Assembly (NCBI GenBank): GCA_900095095.1
Contig: FMBT01000317.1
Span: forward strand, 310,001-374,000
Direction: 5' to 3'
DNA length: 64,000 nucleotides
Source of the DNA: Fragilariopsis cylindrus CCMP1102
Lineage: Eukaryota > Bacillariophyta > Bacillariophyceae > Bacillariales > Bacillariaceae
Below the pieces are notes generated by a model that worked only from the letters and a program-made list of their open reading frames with translations, was not told where the DNA came from and did not search any database. The first letter of the stretch is position 1; the number at the start of each line of letters is the position of its first letter. Shown here one piece after another: positions 45,736 through 57,331 of the stretch. A program made the position numbers and the translations under genes.

Positions 45736-48661
45736 ATGATGTCCTTTTCGTCCAATGTCGGCACAGTTGCCTCGATGAGGATACGAATGAGGACGGTACT
45801 ATCGATGGTATCGACGACGACGACGACGACGACGACGAGGTCGAGGTCGACGAACTATTCTGCAGCACTACGTAATAGTTGGAACAAGAATGATAGAACT
45901 ACTGCTGCTGCCACTACCATAACGACGTGCCGTTTTTCCAGCGCACAACCTGCTGAACTACAAGAAAGCAGGAGACATATACTATCGAATAAGGAAGCGA
46001 CCAGTGCCTGGCTGGCAGCGGGAGGTGATGGTCGAGTCACCTTACACGATGAAGCACATTCCGCCACGGCCTCCTTTAATGACAATGATGAAATTGGTGT
46101 AGGACGAAATCAAGATGAAGAAGTGGTAGGAGTTACGATGGGAATTAATGCCTACGGTACCAGTACACATCCCCGTCCGGAGGTGATTGAACGATCCAGT
46201 TGTACCTCCTCCTCACCCAGAATAGAAGCTTTTACACATGTCGATGAGATACGATCCACTCTGGTGGAGGGTGGTTTGGAGTTGAGACATTTGCCATCCC
46301 AATCATCGCAATCATCACCACAGGGAATGATCAACGCAGTGAGTGCTCTAGTGGAATCCAATCGTTCTCGATTGCTACAAGTGTTGGGATTAGAAAATGA
46401 CAATGTGAGTGTAGTGATGTGTGCTTCCGGTACCGATGCGGAATTGATGGGTGCGATCGCTGGAATCGCCTCCGCCGGTATAGAGAGTGAGACTGTGACT
46501 CGCTGGACGACAGCAAATCGTGGTGGTGGACGTGGTGCAGCAGTGGCGACCGGTGGTGCTGCCTTACTCTCCATCTTGTTACCCGGTACGGGGAGTGGAG
46601 TGGGTGATGCCGCTGGGATGCGTCATCATTCCGCAGCAGCACCACAATGTGATACGGTCCAACCCGGTGAACCACTGGAGGGTGTGGTGGATGGATTAGT
46701 GGTGGCCTTCGAACCCGCACGGGAGGGTGTGGATGTCACCAATAGGAAGGAACTCAGAAAATACATCGATACGAAAAAAATACAAACCAAAGCCACACAC
46801 GTTCTCTTACATGCCATCGCTGGGTCGAAAACTGGCATGCATCAACCTCCCTTAGTGGTGACGGATGCTTTAGCAGCAGCAGCAGCAACAAAATCAGGAG
46901 AAGGAGGAGGAGGAGGAGGAAATAACAGTAATAGCGATATTCTAGTCTGCATCGATGCATGCCAGATGCGTGTTACGCCGGAATACATCCAATCTCAACT
47001 TTCTAAGGTATGTTTTTAAATCTCATGTTCCTTTCTTTATTTGAGTAAGACACCAAAATATGTACATGTGTATCTTGTATTTAATCCTATTCTTTACAAG
47101 CATAAATGAAGCGTACCTGGGACAAGAATTTCATAACTAACTCAAACTTGATCTGTCATTTGTCTTTTGAATACTACTACTACGTGTAACTAGGGGTACA
47201 TCGTATTATTGACGGGGAGTAAATTTTATGGTGGTCCACCGTTTGCAGGAGCTTGTCTTCTACCAGCGTCACGTGCCCGAGAAATTGAGGAGATGGCGGC
47301 AATGGATGGAGGTATTCCTTCTGGATTGTCAGCATACTTCACAAAAGATGACATCCCAGCACAGACGATGCCAAATCTACGATCGGCTTTGCCTGCTGTT
47401 CCAAATACAGGATTAGCTTTACGATGGACGGCAGCGTTGCATTCAATGGAACGATTCCAATCGTCTCCAGCATTTATGACCAAACGGGTAGCAAAACGAT
47501 GGGTATCACGAGTTAGAGCATTATCAGAAGGGTTCTATCCTGCTGTTGAAGTATTAGATGCGCCTGGGATAGATGATGAACTTGAACATCGAATCGGGAA
47601 TGTCAATACTGTTATTTCTTTGATGATACGAACGGGCGGTGAACAGGGTGGCTTGCTTGGTGTGAAAGGATTAAAACAACTGCAGCTCTTGTTAGGAACA
47701 GACCTATCGGATCTATGTGATGGTACGACTTTTCCAAAATCCGCTAAAGGCGTTGCAAAAATAAAGGCTCAAATCGGACAACCTGTAGTGCTCGGAGGTG
47801 GAGCCCAACACGGTGTCGTTCGTCTTGCCATCGGGGCGACTGATATATGTGAAGCCGTCGAAATGGCAATGCAAATAGTTACTACTAGAGAGGACGATAA
47901 AGATGATCCGTTCGCGACATTGGATGCCCTCAGTGATGCGATTGATGCTATGGTCATTCATGATACGAAATTGTTGAGAAAAATTGAATTATTGGCTACT
48001 CATTGGGATGCCGTTGCGAAACGTTTCGATGAGCTCCCTGCTACCGCGGTGCGTTGGCAAGCCCGTCTTGCAGCAGAAGGCGTTGTTGGACCAGCAGCAA
48101 GTGACAACCAAAAACCTCAAGAGGTAACGAATGTCGACATCGGTTGGCTCAAGCCACATGAAATGGTAGTTAACCAAGATCGCGTTAACGCACTCGTTGA
48201 TGCTATTGGTATGTTTCTTCTTTTTGTTTCTCTTGTGTATGTGTGTATGTGTGTATTTGCATTTGCGTGTGCGGTATATGATGCGTACTTTGTAGCTAAC
48301 GTTTTTAAATGCATTCTGATGTTACCATTATTGATAAGGTCGATGGGGTGCGTACAGGAAACCATTACTTGTCGACAAGGATTCTGGGAGTATCCTTGAT
48401 GGACACCACCGATACTTCGCAGCACTTGAGCTTGGATTGGAGAAGGTCCCAGCGGCATTGGTGGATTATTTAGAGGATGATTCAATCTCCGTAGAACTGT
48501 GGCCTGGTGATCATGGAGTTGCTACAATATCCAAGCAGGATGTTATTGACATGTGTTTGTCGCCAAATGTCTTTCCTCCTAAGACTTCCCGACACACATT
48601 TGCCGAACCTCTTTCTCCTATTTTTGTTCCACTGGAGGAACTGAATGACAATGATGATTAA
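45736..48661 (+). CDS. PLP-dependent fold-type-I enzyme fused to a ParB/SerK-like domain
   Basis: Three exons: 45736-47007, 47194-48208 and 48339-48661, giving 869 residues. The introns are 186 and 130 nt (both donors GTATGT). The first ~75 residues are Arg/Ser/Thr-rich without acids and end with CRFSSAQ, which suggests a mitochondrial pre-sequence. Residues ~85-700 form a PLP-enzyme body: VVMCASGTDAEL (phosphate-binding region), DILVCIDACQMRV (cofactor Asp), and GYIVLLTGSKFYGGPPFAGA with Lys434 as probable Schiff-base lysine. Residues ~735-869 read DIGWLKPHEMVVNQDRVNALVDAIGRWG, then PLLVD, SGSILDGHHRYFAALELG and a C-terminal FPPKTSRHTF. This matches the ParB-fold serine kinases SerK and SbnI. 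Intron 2 interrupts this second domain, and only splicing reveals DGHHR. Substrates are unknown. Confidence 0.85.
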
Positions 48662-48895
48662 ATGACACGAAGATACTACAACGATTTTCTTATTTCTACT
48701 AATTCACTATTCAATAACAAGATTGACTTGAAAGAAATCAAGTGTAAATTAAAGAATTGATATAGGATTTAATAAGTAAACTAGGAAACTTATGATATGT
48801 TATTATTTTTGTTAGTACAAATCGTAATTTAGTGATCGGTCGATAATGTCAATGTCACCCACTTCACCGGTAAGAAAAGAGCACTACATATCGAT

Positions 48896-50662
48896 TTAGC
48901 ATTGCTCACAGGTCGTCATACAGAAGTCTTTGATTCTTTCATTATCTTTATTCACCTTCTTTTTGCAAATCCCAAATCCTTTTCTGTTAATTTTGCGTTC
49001 GACCCAGTCACAATCTTTCTTTTTACTACCTTTGAATCTGAAATTGCCGTCGTCCTCGCAAGAAAGTTCTTCGACTTCCTCATCTTCCTCATCCTCTTCC
49101 TCAGATCCTTCACATTCTCCACAGCTCAATGGACACAATTTCCATAACATGACATCACCAGCCATCTTTTCACATCTCTTATCCGTATTCTCACCTACCC
49201 AGTCGCAACTGAACTTTTTCTTGCCTTTGTAGCGGAATTTTTTGTCATCTTCACAACTATCGTCTTCATCTTCATCCTCGTCTTCATCTTCATCCTCGTC
49301 TTCGTCTTCATCCTCGTCTTCATCTTCATTGTCGTTACCGCATGTAGCTGCAAATGGAGGATCGATCTCCCAACTTTTTTCAATGAGGTTAGTTCCTGCG
49401 CATGTTCCACGAGGAAGTATAGATACAATTTCCGTTTCCTCATCGAGGATGTACTCTTTTACGTCAGAGTCACAAACTGCAGGTGCAGCAGCAGTGTTTT
49501 CGGAAAGGAATTCAGTACAACCACAGGGAGGATTGTAGCCTACCTCTCCGGATGGTTCACATTCATCTAAAATTTGTTCGAATTTTCCATCAGCCCATCC
49601 GTTCATGAAATCAACATGAAACAAATCACTCCCATCGGCAAGTTGGTATGTTCCACCATTATATTTAGGGATCCGGACGAAGAGTTGGACTTGAGGAATT
49701 CGTTTGTTATATCCTGTAGGACAAGGGCCACTCACAGCTCCATTGGTGGTGTATGCGACATGGTTGACTGGATCGCCAGTATCTCCTATTCCTGCCGTTT
49801 CGTTCCAGCATGTTGGCATTGCTGTGAAGGACGAGAAAAATACAGTAAACATTATTGAAGTGAGTTACTTTACGTACGGATATACATCCCAACCAATGGC
49901 AGTGAATATGTTCTGATGCATCCCAAAACAAAATGAGAACTTACCGAAGCCGATTCCAACAACATCGCATCTTTGTGTAGGGAAGATAAGGGGGTAACCT
50001 TCGGTCGTGGTACAGTCTTCTTCATCGTTGGTCATATTACAACATTCGACAAATAGATTGTTTCCAGTTTCTCCTCCCTCTTCAGCATTGTCTTGGTTGC
50101 TGTAGGCAATCATCTGAAAACCTGATGGGAATGCAACTGTCTCAGGAAGGGCGCTATCCCAGCGGTAGTATGGTGAAGTATCAAGGTTACTCACGCGTTT
50201 GTATATTGTTTCATCATTCTCTTTAATCACTTCATATATTGACGGATGCCAGTAAAGTGACTGGTTTTCTACCCATGGCGATGAACTGTGTTCGGGTTTG
50301 GTGTTACGGAGAATTTCATTGTTTGTATTTGGATGGAAGTTTTGTGGACCATAGAACGTATGGACATGGTCAGAAGGACAAACTTGATTCAAAATGGGGT
50401 CGCTACGAGCATGTCCTGCTGGGCTATCATAGAATAGACACATCTACGATGGTGATCAGTCGCACGTAGTAATTATAGCAAAGCATAATTAAAGGAGTTT
50501 GTTAGCGAGACGAAGAAAATTGTTATCTATCCATCGAATCAAATCAATCCATAGTGGACGTACCTTCGTCAGAGTTGATTCTTCGTCGACGTCATTGGCT
50601 TGAATGACTGATCCGCCTAGAACGACGGAGAGCAGCGAAACAACTAGGAGGCTAAATTTCAT
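48896..50662 (-). CDS. Secreted DUF1996 protein with acidic linker and two ShK-like domains
   Basis: Three exons: 50662-50564, 50443-49945 and 49821-48896 (introns 120 and 123 nt, donors GTACGT and GTAAGT), 507 residues. A signal peptide (MKFSLLVVSLLSVVLGGSVIQA) is followed by a DUF1996 domain, best seen in SDHVHTFYGPQNFHP, PWVENQSLYWHPSIYEV, PSGFQMIAYS and AMPTCWNET. Next comes a pure (Asp-Glu)n linker of ~35 residues, from a CTTCAT-type repeat at 49258-49332. Two C-terminal six-cysteine modules follow (CDWV..RC..LCPLSCGEC and CDWV..ICKKK..FCMTTCEQC), of the ShK-like type common in diatom extracellular proteins. The role of DUF1996 is unknown; an extracellular carbohydrate- or wall-related role is only a guess. 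A retro-copy of this family lies at 55060. Confidence 0.87.
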
Positions 50663-51576
50663 TCTACTGGCACGGAGTTTTTTCTTTTCTAAATTAAGTT
50701 AAAGATTGCTTTCGGAAGATTTGCAGTTAATGTTTTAAGGAATTTATTCTATGACTGTATGGAAGCAGCAACAAAGAATGCCACATTGTATTACGACGAC
50801 AATATATTCTTAAAAAAATCGTTATTATCTCATCCATGCAACAAATGGAGAAAATATGATACTGTAGTCTTGAGAGACACTCACCACGATCGCAGCAAGA
50901 CAAGACTGCTAAATAAAGATTGGCCCAATGGAATGTGTTGAGGAATTGCTTTATGTATTTCCCTTTTTGAGAAAATGTGCGTCGATTTTTTTGTTCGCGG
51001 GGCAACGGGAGATCTATCCTAAGGGCGCGTGCCAAAAAAATGCAGCAGCTCGACGAGGAACTTCTTCGCCTCCCGAAAGACGAGACATCTTCCTCCGCTC
51101 GGCGAATTAAAAAAATTACGAATATTCCCCTGGCATCCTTACTCGCGCGATAAAATTCCTCACCACAACTTCACACTTTTGACTGAAAGACGGCGTGTCG
51201 AATATGCTCACTTTTTTAAAAGAGTTTTTAGGGTGTATTTTACTGTTGGCGTCCAGACTGGTCATCGCGCGAAGTCTTACTGCTGTATTGTTAAATGATT
51301 CTTTAAGTCCTTCCTTGTGTGTTCTTTACTACCGGTAGGCGGCAATCTTCTTTTTTAGACGGAACTCGAGAAAAATTCTTCGCATCTTCTCTTCATGCTT
51401 GAACTCTCAAGTGTATATCTTTTTTCACAAAACAACTAGGCTGTGATTGACTATTTCCTAGTAATTGTATTGATATACGGTAACATAAGTACAACCACAA
51501 CTGAGTAGTTCGACGATAGCAATTATAACATAGATATTTCAAAAGGAAGTAACAGCAAGAAAATTTTACGAACACC
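50663..51576. other. Divergent intergenic region
   Basis: About 0.9 kb between the DUF1996 and four-TM genes. It should contain both promoters. I see no other feature. Confidence 0.45.
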
Positions 51577-52747
51577 ATGGCGTGTACTCAATGCAATGCA
51601 TGTGCAAGAACCTTTAAGTAAGTTCAAGTTAATCTGTCTGTTGTTGTCGAGGTTGGTTCATTCGTTTTTGATTATCTCTCGCAGATTTACGTAGAGAAAT
51701 CATGCCCAAGATGCTTCCTCCATTATAATTCTTCGTGACACACATTTATTTTGTCTTGTCTTGTTTTGAATTTCTTGTGCGTCTTCTAACAAAGTGCCGT
51801 TTTAAATAAAAAAAATCAACAACAACAAATGCTCCAAAAATGTACTGTAGAATTATTGTTTTATTGATAGCAATAATGGGGTTGATTTGTGGTATTCTCG
51901 GTTCATTTAGTTGTGAATTTTATTCAACTGATAATGGTGGCGATATACGTGATGCACTCGATAGTGTGGGACTATCAGATTTAGCTGATGTTGGACAAGT
52001 GCAATTTGGAATCTTTGGGTATGAAGGCCGTAATGATCAATGTATTGATTATCCAAATGGGACATTTAATGACCAAGTAGATTGGGATTGGTTCGGACTG
52101 GTACAAACTTCACAAATTAATGCAGCAGTTTCAATTGCATTTGGTATACTTGGTATCTTATTGACCTTGATGGAATTGATTATATGCAATTTCATTGGTA
52201 GTTGTACATTTGCTATGTTCTCTTTTTTTGTGGCATGGGCAACAATGGCAGGAGCAATAGGTACATTCATAACAGGTGTCGTTAATTCAGGATTCTGGTA
52301 CGTGTTATTGTTATTGTTTTAGTCAATGATAGCACATATTGTTGATGGTATACCTTAAATATGCCTTTTTTTCTCCGTTTTTGCTGTTGACGCTCTGATA
52401 TATATGTATACATGATATACTCATCGCATGTTGAACCGTTTTTTGTTTCTTATAAAATGATTAGTACCGATTCTCCTTGTTCCTTTGGGGGCCCCGGTCT
52501 AGGATTATGTGCTTGGTCGATTTTCTGTTATTTTGTAGTCAATTGTATGATGTGTTGTATTCCACGCCCTGATGCATGGCTCAAGGGTAGCGAAGGAAAA
52601 GATGCGAATGATGACGTCGCAGCAATTCCAGCTGCTACTGCTAACACCGCAAGAGCAGAAGAAGAAATGACACCCGTTGTTACGGGAATTGCACCGGACC
52701 CTGAAGCTCAGGTTGCTGAAGAAGTAGTAGTGGAGGCACACGCATAA
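51577..52747 (+). CDS. Four-transmembrane protein of unknown function
   Basis: Three exons: 51577-51617, 51851-52297 and 52465-52747 (introns 233 and 167 nt, donors GTAAGT and GTACGT), 256 residues. The tiny first exon encodes MACTQCNACARTF, with a CxxCxxC cluster before TM1 (IIVLLIAIMGLICGILGSF). A ~65-residue loop with two cysteines follows, then TM2 (SIAFGILGILLTLMELIICNF), TM3 (FSFFVAWATMAGAIGTFI), a short loop (TDSPCSFGGPG), TM4 (LCAWSIFCYFVVNCMMCCIP) and an acidic Ala/Glu-rich cytoplasmic tail. The topology resembles claudin/tetraspanin-like proteins, but the CCG motif is absent. I do not recognise a named family. Confidence 0.72.
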
Positions 52748-53170
52748 ACAAACAAGACAATACGTTTGAATGAGATACTATTCAACAGCGACCGACATAC
52801 GTTATACGTTATACGTTATATGCAAGCGCTCTCGTTTTTATACTCAAAGGATGAAGAGAGAGAAAAACTATTTGTTTTAGTAAGTGATATTTAATGAGTT
52901 ATTTATATGTAAAGGAAAAATTGTGTTAGTGATAAAGGAAACTAATTTGGATCCCAACGAGGATTACAACGGTACCAGCTTTTTCTTAGATTAAGGCGAA
53001 GGCAAAACATCCCTCCTATTTAGTGGGAAATCGGGATGATTCGCTATAAAATTATGTAATATAAAGTAAAAGAAAAGTTGTTGTAAATAATACTACGGAT
53101 TTTTTTCTTGTAATTGCGTACATGTTTTTATGTACATTAATTTTATGCGCTATAAGAAAATATACAAATA
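52748..53170. other. Convergent spacer with a 7-bp tandem repeat
   Basis: A TACGTTA-type 7-base unit is repeated three times at about 52796-52820. No gene is seen; these are the 3' flanks of both neighbours. Confidence 0.5.
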
Positions 53171-54616
53171 TTACCTAGCTATCGGAAGAACGAAATAACT
53201 CAAGTAGAAAAGTTTCCACAAATGCATATAAAATCCGTACACTTCAGTTGGATTATCTGGATCCACGGGAGCAGCCTCTTTTTGAACGGATGCTCCTGCC
53301 ACCAATGCCGAAATACCAACAATGATACGTCCCAGTCGAACCATCATAGTACTCGATGACGTTGACGTTGACGATGTAATGACTGCCGCCCGAAAGAATG
53401 CTATACCGACACCCCAAAATAATGTCGTTAATAATCGATGCATACCACGAAACACACTGTTGGGTCCTAATCGAACCGCTACCGTACGGATATTGGATAA
53501 ATTATCACCTTTCACATCCGGTACGTCTTTAATTAATGCGATGACGACACCAAACACTGCAAAGTATAAACTCGATAAGTAACAACGTGGATCGGTCAAG
53601 AGGTAGTGTAGGATACTACCGGATCCACCAAAGGCAGCCACCTTCGCATGAGCAAAAAATCCTGCATTAATCACACCACCCCTTACTGCTACAATACAAA
53701 ATGCTGCCAATACTGGGAATCGTTTTAATCGAAATGGTGGAAGGGAATAGACTGTTCCCAATACTGCTGATACACCTAATGCCATAGTAAGTCCACTCGT
53801 GGTCAAAGAAGGGATTGACACTCCCAATACCACTGATAATAATAATGAGACGAGAACGATAATTGTGGCATTCTTCATGGATAAGTCTCCAGCCGCTATC
53901 GGTAGATCGGGTTTATTAATTTTATCAATCTCCACATCCGTAATTTGATTGACACCAGTGATATATAAATTCATTAATAATGCTGGAATTGTGGCATACA
54001 ATATGCTTAGCACAGTTTTTACCGTAAATGCATCACGATAGGTTGTGGCTGCCAACATATGTAAAGCAGGAATTGCTAATGCACTACCAATAATGGTATG
54101 TGGACGTGTAAATCTCCACAATACAGACATGAAAGATTTTTTATTATTATTATTATTATTATTTGTAGTTGCTGTTGCTGTTGTTGTTATTCCCTCCGTT
54201 GTTTTCGTGTTCGTGTTGTCGATATCGAAATTAGTTGTTACGTTTGTCGATGGGGTGTCGGCATCGGCATCGATTTCGACATCGATTTCGACATCAACAT
54301 CGACATCGACATTAGTTGTTACGTTTATCGATGATGACGATGACGATGACGACGTAGAAGAAGAAGACACGGACTCGGACAGGATCGTATTGAGACGACC
54401 ACGCCGATGACAAGAAGATACTACAGGAGAAGAAGATTGTTGAATAGATGGAGATAGTATCTTCCTCATTAAATTAGCTTGATTATAACGACGAATCGGA
54501 AAATTTCCTCGGCATGTTGTTGTTGTCTGAAACGCTGATCCATTGTGCATCAACCCTACTACTAGTAGTACAAAAAGATATATTATGTGGGAAGGTGCAG
54601 ATGCTATGGTAATCAT
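53171..54616 (-). CDS. HPT: Homogentisate phytyltransferase (UbiA family), plastid
   Basis: Membrane prenyltransferase of tocopherol synthesis that condenses homogentisate with phytyl diphosphate. Intact frame of 481 residues. The N-terminus is a signal peptide (HIIYLFVLLVVGLMHNGSA) with an SA|F junction, matching diatom plastid import. It is followed by a long Ser/Thr/Asp/Asn-rich linker of ~125 residues. The catalytic part starts at LWRFTRPHTIIGSALAI. First Asp motif: NQITDVEIDKINKPDLPIAAG. Then YSLPPFRLKRFPVLAAFCI and GGVINAGFFAHA. Second Asp motif: IKDVPDVKGD, then RLG. About eight TM helices are expected. The related homogentisate solanesyltransferase and chlorophyll synthase are less likely given NQITDVEIDKINKP. 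Confidence 0.9.
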   Translation of the reverse strand: MITIASAPSHIIYLFVLLVVGLMHNGSAFQTTTTCRGNFPIRRYNQANLMRKILSPSIQQSSSPVVSSCHRRGRLNTILSESVSSSSTSSSSSSSSINVTTNVDVDVDVEIDVEIDADADTPSTNVTTNFDIDNTNTKTTEGITTTATATTNNNNNNNKKSFMSVLWRFTRPHTIIGSALAIPALHMLAATTYRDAFTVKTVLSILYATIPALLMNLYITGVNQITDVEIDKINKPDLPIAAGDLSMKNATIIVLVSLLLSVVLGVSIPSLTTSGLTMALGVSAVLGTVYSLPPFRLKRFPVLAAFCIVAVRGGVINAGFFAHAKVAAFGGSGSILHYLLTDPRCYLSSLYFAVFGVVIALIKDVPDVKGDNLSNIRTVAVRLGPNSVFRGMHRLLTTLFWGVGIAFFRAAVITSSTSTSSSTMMVRLGRIIVGISALVAGASVQKEAAPVDPDNPTEVYGFYMHLWKLFYLSYFVLPIAR

Positions 54617-55054
54617 TATTGAGGTCTTGATTATTCCGACGCAAATTGCTCGCTCTACAGTATTATCTTATATTGTTGATCAGAGAGGAGAATAGCTAAC
54701 TACCAATCACTGCCTCTAGCTAGTTTCAAGTTAGTAGTCGTGTGCAAGGATGGATATACGGTAATCTAGTAATTTCGTTGTTTGTTGTTCAATATGAAAA
54801 ATAAGATTTTTTATTTTTTGACTAACTTATCTTTTCAGTGATTACGTGGTCTACCGTCGATACTGCGCGCGACTTGCTCTAAAAAGTAACTTCTTAGGGA
54901 CCCTCGTTTTCATAGCAGCTATATCAAAAAACTTAGCAAAAATGATGGAATTAGTATCCCCTCCCCCCCTCCGAATGCCTACTACGAAGAAATAATTGAT
55001 CCAGTGCCAAATCCATCTACTAGTATATATATATGAGGTGATCAGAGAGATTGA
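54617..55054. other. Upstream region of HPT, nothing recognised
   Basis: AT-rich, with a pyrimidine run near 54960 and a TA run near 55024. Presumed HPT promoter at its left end. Confidence 0.4.
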
Positions 55055-55455
55055 TATAACATTATATACAAACGTGTTAGTAGCCTTGATACTTCACCAT
55101 ACTATCACTGGGATCTCAGTGCCCTTCCCGAGACAGTCGCATTATCATCAGGTTTTCAAAAAATGATAGCATACAGCGCATGTCATCAACCAAGACAATG
55201 CTTGAAGGGGGAGGAGAAACTGGAAATAATCTATTACAGTAGTCAAATGTTGTCACATTACCAACAATGAAGAAGAAGAAGAAGACAGTACCACGACCGA
55301 CGATTACCCCCCTTATCATCCCTACACAGAAATGCAATTTTGTTGGAATCGGCTTCGGAATGCCAACATGCTAGAACCGAACGAAACGGCAGGAATGTAT
55401 TGGTAGAACCTATATCAACTTGCCAATGGGAGTAATGTATTTCATGTAGGATATA
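55055..55455 (+). pseudogene. Intron-less DUF1996 pseudogene (retro-copy)
   Basis: The sequence parallels the DUF1996 gene at 48896-50662 almost base by base: TATACAAACG at about 55068, LDTSPYYHWDLSALPETVA at about 55085, then GGAGAAACTGGAAATAATCTATT, ACCACGACCGA, and VGIGFGMPTC. In the parent, a 123-nt intron interrupts the last segment between the G-F and M-P-T-C codons; here the exon sequences are joined directly. Beyond MPTC the copy has an internal deletion and then resumes with a block matching AACTTGCC.ATGGGAGT. Frames are broken by several indels and stops. It is therefore dead, and probably arose by reverse transcription of a spliced mRNA. Confidence 0.8.
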
Positions 55456-55548
55456 TTTATACAATATACATGCTACCACATTATCATTTTAATATTATTA
55501 TGCTTACTACATAAATAGAAATATTATTATTAATAATACTGTATTTCT

Positions 55549-55801
55549 TTATTTTACAACAATGGCAACAGCGTATTGTTCAATAGGTGTCATCTCCTCT
55601 TTCTTTATATGACGATTCAATGGTTTTAAGTACTTCTCATTTAACATATCCACGGTCGAAACTGACTGTAATTGATATCCTAATTCCTTCAAGAAGAAAC
55701 CAAAATCTGTTGGTGTTTTCCATCCAGTGATCCATGGTGCACCTGCAAATAAATTTGTTGATTTTAATAGTAAATTAATTTTATTTACACAAGACGTAGA
55801 T

Positions 55802-55832
<31 letters not shown>

Positions 55833-56745
55833 CACCACCACTGCCACCACCACATAATTTATTTGGATCATCATATGTATCTTGTGGCACATACGAAATT
55901 AATAATATTGAATTTGCTGGAAGTATCGTATGAAGTTGTTGTAATGTATCCGCCGTCGATGATTTAGGTATATACTGTGTGACACCCTCTAAGATGACAA
56001 CTGTCACTTTATTTTTATCAAAGACATTCGAGGACAATAACTTATCACTGATCATCGAATCATCATTACCCTTATTGATGAAATCGATTCCAATAAATTG
56101 TACAATATTATTATTTTTAGTGTTAGTCGTTTTCATAATTCGAGATAGTACCTTGTCATCTGTTTTTGCGATAGTCACTAATTTTTTGATTTTCAATGCC
56201 TGTACATCCGGTTGATCTATTTCTATCACACGGAAGGTATCTGGTAGAGTTAAACGAAATCCACGAGTGTCGTACCCGGCTCCTACGATTATCAGTTGTT
56301 CGGCACCAGTAGCACCAGTAGCACCAGTATACTCATCATTATTAGTATCCTCGTCAGTATTATCATCATTAGTAGGTCGTTGTGGTTGTCGCGGAATTTG
56401 AATAGCTTTCATAATTTCATCATCGAACCATTTCGTTCGAAGTGTAATCATTTCTAGTAAACCCTTGCAAAGAAAATCATAAATCCAACGTGTACCACGT
56501 TCACCGAACCATGTTGGAACGAATGATCCTTGGTACATATATTGTGCATACGGGTCATGATATAAGCGTGAGGATGGTTCGTGGAATGATTCATAATGTC
56601 GTATTTTCGCTACACCTTGTGCTATACCATCACCACCAGAGCCAAAATAACCTCCTCCTCCTGTTCCTCGAATGTAATAATAATTACCAACTGCTACAGC
56701 AAAAAGAGCAACAAGTGTTGTAATAATCGCTGGTCGTAGTACCAT
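55549..56745 (-). CDS. Leucine-carboxyl-methyltransferase-type SAM methyltransferase, membrane-anchored
   Basis: 398 residues, intact. One N-terminal TM segment (IITTLVALFAVAVGNYYYI) suggests type II anchoring. The enzyme body follows the LCM / TIGR00027 pattern: SSRLYHDPYAQYM, RTKWFDDEI, LIIVGAGYDTRGFRL (SAM-binding motif), VIEIDQPDVQALK (acidic ribose contact), VILEGVTQYI, and a C-terminal beta region. Low-complexity insertions (Asn/Asp-rich near 125-140, Gly/Ser-rich near 305-320) interrupt loops. The family includes PP2A methyltransferases and bacterial polyketide-type methyltransferases; the membrane anchor and insertions make the PP2A enzyme unlikely. Substrate unknown. Confidence 0.85.
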
Positions 56746-57225
56746 TATTATTTACTATATACTCAAATAAGAATGGTGTTCCTTTTTACAACAATATTAT
56801 GCCGTTGTGTATCTTCCTTGAAACAGTTAGTTGATCACTTTGAATTGAATTGATTTGAATTCATTCGATCATATTCTCAAAGAAAGCGAACTCTTCTCAT
56901 TCGAAGATCTCGTCGTTTGGGTTATGTGATGTGTATCGAAGTCGTAATTTCCATCTTCAATCTCAATCTTACTTTCTTTATTTGACTTGTTCTTTCATTC
57001 GAATTCTTTTTTTTTAATCACGACTAAACCGGGACTGAAAAACTATTTGAATTTTGGTCGCATTTATTTGCTTGACAATTTTGATCATGCATTGATCATC
57101 TTCCAATCCAATAAAATAAGAAGAATCTAGAATCGCATTTCAATCTATGCGTTACTAAGATTGGCGTCGACGAACCGAATAGATGTATTGAGATTGAATT
57201 TTTTTGAGTGTTACAGGAGAGAGGT

Positions 57226-57256
<31 letters not shown>

Positions 57257-57331
57257 GAGAGAGTAACGAAAAGAAAAAGGCGGGACGGATTGCATTGCAT
57301 TGCATTATTTTTGTTACTATTTTTATTTGTC
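56746..57331. other. Divergent spacer with (AG)n tract
   Basis: Between the LCM-type and TEN1-like genes. An (AG)n run at about 57226-57264 is in the probable 5' leader of the downstream gene. The frame upstream of 57332 stays open, but it encodes the repeat (EREREREREVER), so I do not start the protein there. Confidence 0.5.

Noticed and set aside
57161-57331. N-terminal extension of the TEN1-like protein (EREREREVER)
   Set aside because: It is the translation of an (AG)n microsatellite, and a better ATG lies at 57332.
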